Assembly (NCBI GenBank): GCA_947561585.1
Contig: CANNZV010000863.1
Span: forward strand, 62,001-126,000
DNA length: 64,000 nt
Direction: 5' to 3'
Source: Caprella mutica
Lineage: Eukaryota > Arthropoda > Malacostraca > Amphipoda > Caprellidae
In this document: positions 1 through 9,897 of the stretch, one piece after another
Layout: each line of letters starts with the position of its first letter
Position numbering within the stretch: the first letter of the stretch is position 1
Made by a program: the position numbers and the translations under genes
The notes under the pieces: model-generated
The model's input: only the letters and a program-made list of their open reading frames with translations
Databases searched by the model: none
Told to the model about the DNA's origin: nothing

Positions 1-166
1 ATCGGTTGCGTTGGCCGCCATCATAATTCTCTATTCCACGTGACCCACAGCAATTCTGTTTACTATGACGTGACCTCTTGTTTACATACATGACGTCACA
101 GCCTACCCAGAATAAATTTGAATAATACATGGAACTGGGGTACTATACTATTCTGTTTACTATGCT
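1..166 (-). mobile_element. Terminal part of a THAP-type DNA transposon
   Basis: This stretch is the reverse complement of about 24735-24903, where the same sequence forms the end of a small transposon with a broken THAP domain. The shared part contains a TGACGTCA palindrome and the string TTCTGTTTACTATG, which occurs twice here. The outer end of the element falls near base 166, so the body lies to the left of the window. Superfamily is not established. Confidence 0.6.
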
Positions 167-1205
167 ATACTATAGTAACAGAGCTAGACATTAAGTAATT
201 CACATGCGCTTAAGCATAAGAATATTAAAAAAGTGTTTAAGTAATAATTAATTTTAAGAAAGTATTTAGGTAGAAAGTACACTTTTTATCTGTACATAAA
301 TACTTTGAATATTATTCTGATATGCAGACGGGTATACAAGAGATGAAATGAAGCAATAACATTATTCCAATAACTAAATTTGATTACATTGATATTTTGT
401 CTTCTTCCTATAGGAAACAAATGAGATTCTATATTGAAGATTATTTTGGTCATTGGCTCGAATTAGGACCAACCTTTCAAAGGTCTTGTCTGAGAGTGAT
501 GACCTCTTAGGCGCTAATATCATTACTGCTAGAAAGAAAGTCTCTCAACAAGAGCAGAAGATGGACTGGTCGACTGCTCGTGTTGTTCTACATAAATAAT
601 ATCTTTATCAATGGATGACTATTGAGGTTCTTTAGTTTCGCTCCTTAGTTGTGGGATAGGCCACGACTTGCATATTCACTGGCAAAAGTAATCCTTGCTG
701 ACCGGAATTACTTATGTTTAAGTACTTCAATTTCATTCGCTCTTAAATTCGATGGGAAAACCATGCTTAATTTTGTACTGAAAAGCCATTTCTTATTATT
801 GACGTTATGCGACAAGACGACAGACGTGAGACAAGGCTGTTGTCAACTGAAAACCGAAAGCTGGAGTCGCGATGCAGTGATCGATATTATTGCAATTACA
901 CACTACATATTGGCAGGCCACAAGAGTAATTACATACATGCAAGCCCCAATGCGTTGAGAATCGTTATAGTTTGTAAAATCCAGACTAACAAAAAAGTAG
1001 CCCTGTTCGCTTATTCGTCACATATATGTTGAATCTTGCACCGTGAATTTATTTAAAAATGATATAATTTTTTTTTCATAAAAAGCATTAAGTACCGTAT
1101 ATAATTACGTGTTAATTAAACTACTTAAAAATAATCGTTTGTACATTTCAGTCCTTTAGTACTTAAGTTCTGCACAGCTCTACTAACTAGTAAGGCATGA
1201 TGAAT
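167..1205. other. Unassigned stretch with one ORF of doubtful meaning
   Basis: No recognisable gene, repeat or transposon end was found here. An open frame at 649-1032 (plus, 127 codons) shows no domain, no signal peptide and no splice context that I trust. I regard it as chance or an unrecognised transposon relic. Confidence 0.4.
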
Positions 1206-1262
1206 ATTCCTCACGGTGAATTTTCCAACGGTGAAAATTCCAAAATTTCGAACAGCGAAAAT
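1206..1262. repeat. Short degenerate 'AATTTTCC' word repeat
   Basis: About three imperfect units built around GAATTTTCC and its near complement GAAAATTCC. It is one of about 19 small arrays of this style across the window; each locus uses its own spelling of a roughly 15-19 base unit. Confidence 0.5.
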
Positions 1263-1480
1263 TTCTAGGATCTATATAGGTACCTTACTTGTAATAACCA
1301 ACTAGTGTATCTACTCATCTAACTTGTAATTACCCAACAAGTGAGTCTAGGTATCTAATATTTTAAACTGCCAACCTTGTGTATCTAGGTATTGTGTATC
1401 TAGATTTGAATCCAAAATTAAATGAATCATAAAAAAAAATTTAATAGTGGAGGGGATCATCAAATCAATTTCATGCTTAC

Positions 1481-1879
1481 TTTTGACATAGGTAGTGCTA
1501 TTCGGGCCGATCTTCAGGTCTTCTTCGGTTGGTTTCTCTGTCGAATAATCACATTTCACTTTCCCATTTTCCATGACTTTGGTGGATAGAGCTTTGCATG
1601 ACGGGTCATCCATACATATTTTCTTGCAGCTATCTGTAATTCAACAGGTTTTTGAATGATATAGGAAATATTAAAAGCTACAATTTCAATATTATTTGAA
1701 TTTAGTGCAACCTATATTTTCAATGGTGATATATTTCCCTCACATTTGTTTGTCATGCTTATGTTCGTTGAGCTGATCCGTACAATGTGTTTAAGTTTGT
1801 ATTCCTGTAGGATACCGTCTGAGTGAACTGCTCCAACGATGAGAAGAAACAGGAAGATCACAACTGAAGGATTCGCCAT
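1481..1879 (-). CDS. C-type lectin-like gene D, exons 1-2 only (gene runs off the left edge)
   Basis: Coding exon 1 is 1744-1879 and exon 2 is 1481-1633, both minus. The ATG at 1879 begins a hydrophobic signal peptide with core IFLFLLIVGAV. Exon 1 ends in phase 1 before a GTGAGG donor; exon 2 follows a TTACAG acceptor and ends at AAAA|GTAAGC. Exon 2 holds the pattern CKKIC, DDPSC and VKC, a PAN/apple-like four-cysteine module, with an N-S-T glycosylation sequon near its end. Lengths (136 and 153 bases) match genes A, B and C exactly, so the lectin exons are expected left of base 1. Upstream, an AT-rich TATATAAT-like string near 1938-1950 could be the TATA box. It shares a diverged intron-2 flank (1260-1440) with gene C (17700-17850). 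Secretion is inferred from the leader; function is unknown. Confidence 0.85.
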
Positions 1880-2189
1880 GTTGATTCAAGATCTGAATGT
1901 GTGAAAGATTTAGTTATTTTTATCTGTACTGATTTTATTATATATTTTTATTAGTTTATTTAATCTATTTGTAGAGGCAGTTAACGCACTAAGAACTGTC
2001 TATGTTTTGCTTGTAATTATAGGAATTTATTAATTGTATTATTACTGAGACCCACAGATTTTCGGGAAAAATAATTCAAAATTATAAACTGCCAATTTAC
2101 TTTATTACTGACAAAAAAATCTTCTTTTTCTTCATTAATAAATTGAATTATTTGAATCAATCTTCAAGTAGTAGCTTGGTTTGGCTCTA

Positions 2190-3560
2190 GGTATATGCCA
2201 CTCCGATAAATTCCTCCCGGTAAGTTTCACCCTGATAAATTACACCCCTCTAACAATGCTCATAGATGCAAAATAGCTAATAAGTGAATGCAGTCACAAT
2301 GAGACGAAAAGGGACAAAAAACGATTATTGTACCCACGAATGGAAGAGGAAAATGAAGAGGTGACAGTAATTGAAGCCTAAGAGTCTACCTAACACAAAA
2401 ATCTAAGACCTCGCATAGTTGATGAGCATAACCCTAGTGCTATCCTCTGAAACTGCAAGTGGCGTAAAAAAAAGATAAATATGATTAAAAAATAATAATG
2501 ACTATACATAATCCGAATCACAACAGTCACAGTTCGAGGCTGAAGAGACGCTATCCCCCTCCTCTCCCATTCGCAAAAGACAATTTCACAATTGTGCCAC
2601 TATAGGTGTTTGTGAACAATTAGTAACACGACCATTCATATATGTAATTTAACAGAGAAGGAATTATTAAAAAATAGTAAATTGAAATTTCAAACGCGGT
2701 AGTATTAGCACTGAAACATTTTGTGAGTGCGATCCTACAACCTTTCTTTCTGCTGTTCTATCACACGTGTAACTAAAAAAAAACAGCTGGTGATTGGCCA
2801 ACAAAAGGTTCACTTTAATTTCAAGACAATGCAATTTTCTTAGTACAATATAAAATATTAGTAAATGATTATTATGATTAACCACACCTAACCTATAAAG
2901 TGGGGTGGAATGTATACCTGGGAGGAATATAACTAGGTTGAATATATCGGGGAGGAGTTTTTATTGATTAGAAATTTTGGAAAAGTCAAGAACTGGAATT
3001 TTCTATGAATTTTCTTTATCCTCGCTGAGACAATACTAAGTTGCTTTCAAAAGTTTTTTTTACTTATATAGGGGCTTGAGTTCTATGTATATTTGTATAC
3101 TTTTTTTTTCTCAATATATATTTTCATTATCACTATCAGATTCAATTTTAAAGAAATTTGGACCTTTGTACAGCGTTTACTCTTCCTTTTCTTTACCTTT
3201 GTACAGCCTTTACTCTTCCTTTTCTTTACCTTTGTACAGCCTTTACTCTTCCTTTTCTTTACCTTTGTACAGCCTTTACTCTTCCTTTTCTTTACCTTTG
3301 TACAGCCTTTACTCTTCCTTTTCTTTACCTTTGTACAACCTGTACTCTTCCCTTTCTTTACCTTTGTACAACCTTTACACTTCCCTTTCTTTACCTTTGT
3401 ACAGCCTTTACTCTTCCCTTTCTTTACAACAGTTTATCACACACTGTATCATTTTCTGAAACCTTCGTCGAGGGTCATATTATTCCAACAATTTGTTCTA
3501 TTTACTTAATCGATTACTGGGAATTAACTAGAATATTATTTTATACTATATGTTCTTAGT
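2190..3560 (-). repeat. Upstream duplicated block of gene D
   Basis: Sequence at 2270-3560 recurs at 18840-19550 (gene C), partly at 34760-35335 and 47835-48365 (genes B and A), and at 59530-60800 with no gene. Shared landmarks are a stretch starting GCAGTCACAAT, the CTGAGACAATACTAAGTTG region, a 33-bp minisatellite and the ending CACACTGTATC. It is part of the unit that duplicated together with the lectin-like genes. Confidence 0.7.
3160..3440 (+). repeat. 33-bp minisatellite, about 8 copies
   Basis: Tandem units of 33 bases with core CTTTGTACAGCCTTTACTC. Because 33 is a multiple of three and the unit has no stop, all three plus frames stay open; those ORFs are artefacts. Related arrays occur at 19305-19410, 34830-35005, 47880-48035, 59015-59355 (reverse) and about 60560-60625. 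Confidence 0.9.
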
Positions 3561-3607
3561 TTCTTAGTCACTTAATTGAGCAATAACATTCATTCTATCG
3601 AGCACGG

Positions 3608-3768
3608 ACAAATTATTAATCCACGGACATTTACTCAACGGACATTTCGTCAACGAATATTTTGTCAACAGACATTTTGTCAACGGACATTTTGTCTACG
3701 AACATTTTGTCTGCGAACATTTTCTCAACGGATATTTTGTCAACGGACATTTTGTCCAAGGTTCATCC
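3608..3768 (+). repeat. 15-bp minisatellite of GGACATTTTGTC type
   Basis: About ten units of around 15 bases, core GACATTTTGTCAACG. A 68-codon ORF across it is only the repeat translated as a 5-residue period. Belongs to the word-repeat style seen at about 19 loci. Confidence 0.8.
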
Positions 3769-4079
3769 TAAATATTCGTTAGGCTCATCGTATTTAGGTA
3801 ATAAGCTTACCTAAATATTCGTTAGGTTCATCTTTATGGTTAATTTTTAAAATCTATTTTATGTATATATTCAAGGATTTTACTTTGAAAGAATTTAATT
3901 AAAGTTCAATCCGAAGGAAGAGGTTTTAGTGCGAATATCTCAAATTAAGGTAGGGGAGGGGACTCCTAATCCTCTATTTCCCCACCATAATTTACTCTCT
4001 GGGTGTGTCAGTTTAACTTAGGGATAAATGAAAATGTCCGACAAATCAAAGAGTATAGTTGTGTATTTGTAAATCTTGA

Positions 4080-4500
4080 TGCACAGCATTACAGATGGTT
4101 GATGACACAATATATGTTAAATAGTTACACTTGAGTTTACATATGGTGGAAGAGGTCATGGCCTGAGATATGCCTGAAGCCCATCTCAGTACATACAGAG
4201 ACTATGACTCCCTTATATAGTGCTGAACTCCAAGCTGCTACTGAACACGACTGAACCTAGATACTGAACACTATGTCTTATTATTCCTGTCCTTATAAAC
4301 ATAATTCGAAGCCTCTTAACAGGAACTGATTAGGGAGTTATGACCCCGTCTATAATTTGATAATCAAACCACACAAACTAATCAATTTTGGTGAGCAGTA
4401 AACCCACAAGAATTCTTAATGACATTAAAACTAATTATTTTGTACATTTGACTTAGAAAAGGGTTATTATACTCTTCTACATATTATTAAATATGTAATT
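4080..4500 (-). promoter_or_regulatory. Possible solo or 3' LTR with minus-strand TATA box
   Basis: Read on the minus strand this region holds a good TATA string (TATATAAGG, about 4211-4220) in a compact region of higher GC content than its surroundings, as in retrotransposon LTRs. It lies just downstream of the broken minus-strand gene at 4560-6560, the position of a 3' LTR after the last gene of an LTR element. No second LTR or target duplication was identified, so this is tentative. Confidence 0.3.
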
Positions 4501-4559
4501 ACACCTTTGGAAAGATACATAGCCTGGATACTTCACTTATTTCAGCCATTCGCTGTTGA

Positions 4560-6560
4560 AATCAGGCATATTCCTTTGGATCATCAATTGTCTCAACAAG
4601 GCATCTACCTGTGGACTTCATGATTGAGGGGTTCGTACTGCTGTACGATCCTTTTGTATCTTTAGTAATTTGATTCAATAGGCAATCATCACCAAGTTCG
4701 TTGTATTTCTGACGGACGTACATGGTTCTCCGCAGCCCCGGTAGCAGATCCGGCAACAATCGCGGAATCATTGAAGTATGTCTCGGTAAAAGTGTCGACA
4801 CATATGCAATCACAAATGAGATTCTTTCCATTAGTGTAAGGAATCATATTATTTCCCTCACAGAGCTTAAAATCACCTCTGTCAAGTCCAGGAGGATTGA
4901 GCACTGAAAAGAGCTATGTTTTGTACGAAGCCTGTTCCACTACATCAATCATTTCGGCATGTCTTGAGTGATGCGCATGACTGTATCTATCTGAGAGGTC
5001 ATAAATTAATCTGACCTCCATTCCACTACCTTAGTGGTAAGAAGAAGGCTTAAAATCTGGCACTCACTCTGATAGCAATGGAATCCCTTATGAACTCTGG
5101 AGCAAGCTTTGTATCTAATGAGTAATGACGGTATGGAAATCGCATTCAACCACACTCCAGTTTCCTCACATGATACAGGTAAGAAGCCTCTCCACCTGAT
5201 CAGCTTCAGCCAACAGATTCTTCAATTAAAAGTGAGCCAGAATTGTATCCCATTCTTTTAGATTGTACTCATGGTCCGGTACCTGGAGACGAGCCTGTGA
5301 TCCCTGATTCAATTTTCAAACTGCATCTGTAAGTTTTCCGGTATCAACACCAATAATATTAGAAAGAATAGCTACGACCAAATCACTCACAGAATGCATT
5401 GAAGACAAAAAAAAAAAATAGACAACGCAATGTATCCAGCTCTTCTACAACCTAGTACATCCAGGCCAACCTGTAAAGTTGCCTGAACCCGATAATCAGC
5501 AGACATCAATAGTAGATTATTTACATCGGTCAAACTAGCAACGGCAGATCTAAGTGATTCATAAAAACAGCTAAACTCGACTTCGTAGTTGTAAGCTGAA
5601 GAAGCCTACAGAATATAATGCAGCTTCGGAATGGGGGAAAACATTTCTCTATGAAACGAAGGCTTGATGGTTATCAACTATCCGCATCCGAGAGACCATG
5701 TGGTTCAGATTTTCCTTATTCCCTAAAATATCTGGAAGGATACCAATGTCATTTAAAGGTGATCCAAACAATTAGGAACAATCAATATAAAGCAAACTGA
5801 CATTAGTTAGTACTGCCAGGAACAACAATTCTGTTTCACCAAAATCTATATCATCGTGTATTTTCTGCTCACATTTTGTGTTATTCACTTCGAGAGCAAT
5901 GGCACTCAACCTATCTATCAATATTCATACATCCTCCAAAACTTCCAAGGATGTTTCGTTCAGATACCAAACATTGATCTTGGATTCAACCCCGTGATCC
6001 ACCTCGTTTATTCCAAGTGCAATCTCTATGAATACCAATCAAGTACCATCTGGCAGAATGTGCAGCAGTTTCACAGCCATCCTTTGTACAGAAATCCAGC
6101 TTAACTCCTCTAAATTCGCTGACCATAGGGTGTGATAGGGGTGTGATCCTCTGCAAAGTATAACCAACTGCTATAGGTCTACCACAATCCTCCAAAACAA
6201 TTGATGTATTTACGTAATTTTCTGGAGCCATTGGTATTATCAAATCTTGCGGGTCAAGCGGGTTTTTAGACTTCAACGCTTTGACAGTCCCTTCGTTTCG
6301 TTGGACCAGTCCATGCGAAGATGACAGCTCATGTATTGTTCCACTTATGTCACATTTCCTCTTTTTTTCAATTTTTCAACCTGTTGATCGTCTGAAACGT
6401 TTCGATTGTGAACAACTGGGATTATGGACTCTGGTAGCGTAGATAGGGTGTCTGTCTCTAAGATCTGGGTCATCGGTAGCAGTGGATACATGGTGAGCAT
6501 TCCTACCGCTATCTAGACACTGCAGATCCCAGTAGCAGAAGCTAATATGCATTGTCAATG
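4560..6560 (-). pseudogene. Degenerate cysteine-containing protein gene, possibly an env-like glycoprotein of an LTR element
   Basis: Several minus-strand segments look protein-coding but are cut by stops and frameshifts: 6376-6558, 5986-6276, about 5350-5560, 4689-4904 and 4562-4831. Visible features are paired cysteines (CDCIC, DFCTKDGC), a basic KRFRR string that resembles a furin-type cleavage site near the start, and a leucine-rich segment around 5470-5560. A second, shorter copy of the 3' end lies at 51850-52020. Position upstream of an LTR-like sequence and the cleavage-like site fit an envelope-type glycoprotein relic. No family motif proves this; it could be another secreted or membrane protein. 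No intact reading frame remains. Confidence 0.35.
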
Positions 6561-6569
6561 GTTTTACTG

Positions 6570-6950
6570 TTGGAACTTTCCGTAGTAGAATTTTCCAAAG
6601 GGGATTTACCTAGAACTCTTTCACCATATATATCATATATATAATCTTATTCCAGAATTTTGTCATACCTCAAAATAAAAATAATAAATATATTCTGCAA
6701 GGACCAAAGCTACAATACATTTAAACAGATTAATTACATCATATGTTATTCATATAAATTCTAATTAGAATAATCCGTTATCAATATCAATATGATTTCA
6801 ATATAAGTTTTCGAAGACGATTGTACAAATCTAAAAATAATTGGGTTTATCTTCTGCAAAGTACGATAAATAAAAATACAATATAACTTATTTTCAATGT
6901 TGAAGACTTTACCTTTTCAATAAACAAAAATCATAGCCTCCTAATTTGTA
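6570..6950. other. AT-rich spacer, nothing recognised
   Basis: It starts with a short TTTCCGTAGTAGAATTTTCC word repeat (6570-6600). The rest is AT-rich sequence without open frames or repeats I could place. The stretch 7070-7315 between the 20-bp array and the foldback element is similar. Confidence 0.4.
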
Positions 6951-6952
6951 TT

Positions 6953-7064
6953 GAATGTTTATCCCATATATTGAAAGTTTATCCCATATATTGAAAGTTT
7001 ATCCCATATATTGAAAGTTTATCCCATACTTTGAAGGTTTATCCCATATATTGAAAGTTTATCA
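6953..7064 (+). repeat. 20-bp tandem repeat, 5-6 copies
   Basis: Units of 20 bases built on TTGAAAGTTTATCCCATATA, nearly identical except the fourth and last. Confidence 0.85.
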
Positions 7065-7766
7065 CATTTTATTCATTATTCAACGATTATCATACTTTAA
7101 AAAAAAATATAATTAAACACTATAAATAATGATAATACTTTGTTTTCTATAAACCTTCAATTGATGTCTTCAATTCTATATTTTCTATTATCGGGATAAT
7201 ATAATTAAATAGTTCTTCTGAAAAAGAGATTCAAAATGTTTTAATTATTGATTATTATATGTATATTATCTTCAACATAATAATATTGTTTACAATAAAT
7301 ATCGTATAAATAAATAATTGCACTCACTGCACCGATAGAGCCACTGTGCAGCTGAAATATCTAGTGACATGTGGTAACTTGCACTCACTGCACATAGAGA
7401 GCCACTGTACAGCTGTAATAGCTAGTGACATGTGGTAACTTGCACTCACTGCACATAGAGAGCCACTGTACAGCTGTAATAGCTAGCGACATGTGGTAAC
7501 TTGCACTCACTGCACCGAGAGAGGCATTTATCAGCTGTAATAGTTAGCAACATGTGGTTGCTAGCTATTAGTGCAGTGAGTGCAAGTTAACACATGTCAC
7601 TAGCTATTAAAGAATATATTCAATTGAAATGCTCTATTGATTTTTATAATAGGAAAGTGAATATACAAAATCAATAGAATATTAAATAATATTTATTAAT
7701 AATAACTTTAAAAGGCATGCCTATTATCATATTGCTTATACTTCGTTCCATTCCTACTTCTACCAT

Positions 7767-7842
7767 GTCCAGGATGGCCAAAAGGTTAGCAATGCAGACT
7801 GGAGACTGCAGATCGTTAGTTTGAGTCCCGGATACCCCACTT
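7767..7842 (+). ncRNA. tRNA-like sequence with A-box and B-box (SINE or tRNA relic)
   Basis: TGGCCAAAAGGTTAGC matches a pol III A box and, about 45 bases later, GTTTGAGTCCC resembles a B box. A TGCAG/CTGCA stem lies between them at the anticodon-arm position, but with an 8-base loop. Acceptor and T stems do not pair well. It is therefore not a functional tRNA gene; a tRNA-derived fragment in the foldback spacer is the likely reading. Confidence 0.35.
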
Positions 7843-8279
7843 CATTTTTATGTTCATTTCTTCCCATTTAATTTGTCTATAACAACATGCGACATTAAAG
7901 TAATCGATGTACAGCCAAATTTACATTATTATACACAAAATGCAATAAAATAATAAATAGTAATTAAAAAATCATAATCTATTTCTTTCAGTTAAAATAA
8001 CAAGATGATTGTGTTGTTACTAAAAATTATTTGTGTTGCTTTTTGTTGACATAACAAAATACATTTTTTGAAGTAACAGTATTGTAATGTTACTATAACT
8101 AATAAGTTCTAGTTACAGTTATCTTAAAAATTCTAGTGTAACTATAACAAAAAAACCTTAATAAAACATATATTTACTATAACAAAATCATTTTTATGGC
8201 TCATAGTTGACAAATTTATTTTATTGATATAACTAAAAATCTACTTTTTGGCTCTATCAACGAAACCGTTCCCTGTGTG

Positions 8280-9329
8280 ATAGCTGCTATTACAGCTGCA
8301 CAGTGCCTCTCTCGGTGCAGTGAGTGGAAGTTACCACATGTCACTAGCTATTACAGCTGCACAGTGCCTCTGTCGGTGCAGTGAGTGCAAGTTACCACAT
8401 GTCACTAGCTATTACAGCTGCACAGTGCCTCTCTCGGTGCAGTGAGTGCAAGTTACCACATGTCGCTAGCTATTGCAGCTGCACAGTGCCTCTCTCGGTG
8501 CAGTGAGTGCAATTTACCAAATGTCACTAGCTATTACAGCTGCACAGTGCCTCTGTCGGTGCAGTGAGTGGAAGTTACCACATGTCACTAGCTATTACAG
8601 CTGCACAGTGCCTCTGTCGGTGCAGTAAGTGGAAGTTACCACATGTCACTAGCTATTACAGCTGCACAGTGCCTCTGTCGGTGCAGTGAGTGCAAGTTAC
8701 CACATGTCGCTAGCTATTACAGCTGCACAGTGCCTATTCTCGGTGCAGTGAGTGCAATTTACCAAATGTCACTAGCTATTACAGCTGCACAGTGCCTCTG
8801 TCGGTGCAGTGAGTGGAAGTTACCACATGTCACTAGCTATTACAGCTGTACAGTGCCTCTCTCGGTGCAGTGAGTGCAAGTTACCACATGTCACTAGCTA
8901 TTACAGCTGCACAGTGCCTCTCTCGGTGCAGTGAGTGCAAGTTACCACATGTCACTAGCTATTACAGCTGCACAGTGCCTCTCTCGGTGCAGCGAGTGCA
9001 AGTTACCACATGTCACTAGGTATTACAGCTGCACAGTGCCTCTCTCGGTGTAGTGAGTGCAATTTACCACATGTCACTAGCTATTACAACTGCACAGTGC
9101 CTCTCTCGGTGCAGTGAGTGCAAGTTACCCCATGTCACTAGCTATTACAGCTGCACAGTGCCTCTGTCGGTGCAGTGAGTGCAAGTTACCACATGTCACT
9201 AGCTATTACAGCTGCACAGTGCCTCTCTCGGTGCAGTGAGTGCAATTTACCACATGTCACTAGCTATTACAACTGCACAGTGCCTCTCTCGGTGCAGTGA
9301 GTGCAAGTTACCACATGTCGCTAGCTAGT
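8280..9329 (+). repeat. 61-bp satellite-like array, about 17 copies (right arm)
   Basis: Exact 61-base period. Each unit contains GGTGCAGTGAGTGCAAGTT, CACATGTCACTAGC and ACAGCTGCACAGTGCC. Variants such as TCGC for TCAC recur in blocks, a sign of unequal exchange or gene conversion inside the array. Open frames across it are artefacts. Confidence 0.95.
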
Positions 9330-9568
9330 TTAATGAACATTCTGTAGTATGTATAGATGTTTGAAAATATGTATAATTTTAGAAATTAAAATAAGGGTAG
9401 CCTAATACTTTTTGGTTGCACTTTATTTTATAAATACTATGTGCAAAAAATAGCAAATAAAATTAATAGCAATTATAATAAATAGCGTACACAATAAATA
9501 ACGTATATAATGAACAGCGTATACATATACAATCTACCATTTACTACAAATAGAGACAATAATAGAGT

Positions 9569-9847
9569 GTAATTCTAGTGATATTAACTAGTAGAGTGTA
9601 ATTCTAGTGATATTAACTAGTGGGGTGTAATTCTAGTGATATTAACCAGTAGAGTGTAATGCTAGTGATATTAACTAGTAGAGAGTAATTTTAGTAAAAT
9701 TAATAGTCTAGTGTAATTTTATTAAAATTACTCGTAGAGTGTAATTTTATTAAAATTACTAGTAGAGTGTAATTCTGATGGTATTAACTAGTAGTATGTA
9801 ATTTTAGTGATTTTAACTAGTAGACTATAATAATTCTAAAGATATTA
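9569..9847 (+). repeat. 29-bp minisatellite 3' of gene C, about 10 copies
   Basis: Period 29 bases with core AGTGTAATTCTAGTGATATT and ACTAGT junctions. It stops about 50 bases beyond the stop codon of gene C, as the sister arrays do for genes B and A, so it may be transcribed in the 3' UTR. Confidence 0.9.
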
Positions 9848-9897
9848 CATGGTGAAGTTTTGTGATCTACTAGGTATTGCAGTTGGTACTAGTGTAA

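Larger units (their letters stand above)
7318..9331. mobile_element. Foldback-type element with arms made of 61-bp tandem repeats
   Basis: The left arm (7318-7561) is four 61-bp units in reverse orientation; the right arm (8280-9329) is about 17 units of the same 61-bp sequence in forward orientation. Between them lie a forward half-unit (7561-7609) and a spacer of about 670 bases. Inverted arms made of tandem repeats around a spacer are the layout of foldback elements (FB in Drosophila, Galileo). No transposase frame is present, so it would be non-autonomous. The alternative is a satellite array with an internal inversion. Confidence 0.6.

Noticed and set aside
649..1032. 127-codon plus ORF as a gene
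   Set aside because: No recognisable domain, splice site or repeat family; composition fits chance.
3076..3559. Three overlapping plus-strand ORFs of 127-138 codons
   Set aside because: They are the 33-bp minisatellite read in three frames; the unit length is a multiple of three and lacks stops.
8643..8873. Cysteine-rich 76-codon ORF
   Set aside because: It is the 61-bp satellite unit translated.
7318..9331. CRISPR array
   Set aside because: Units are contiguous 61-bp copies without unique spacers, and the DNA is eukaryotic.
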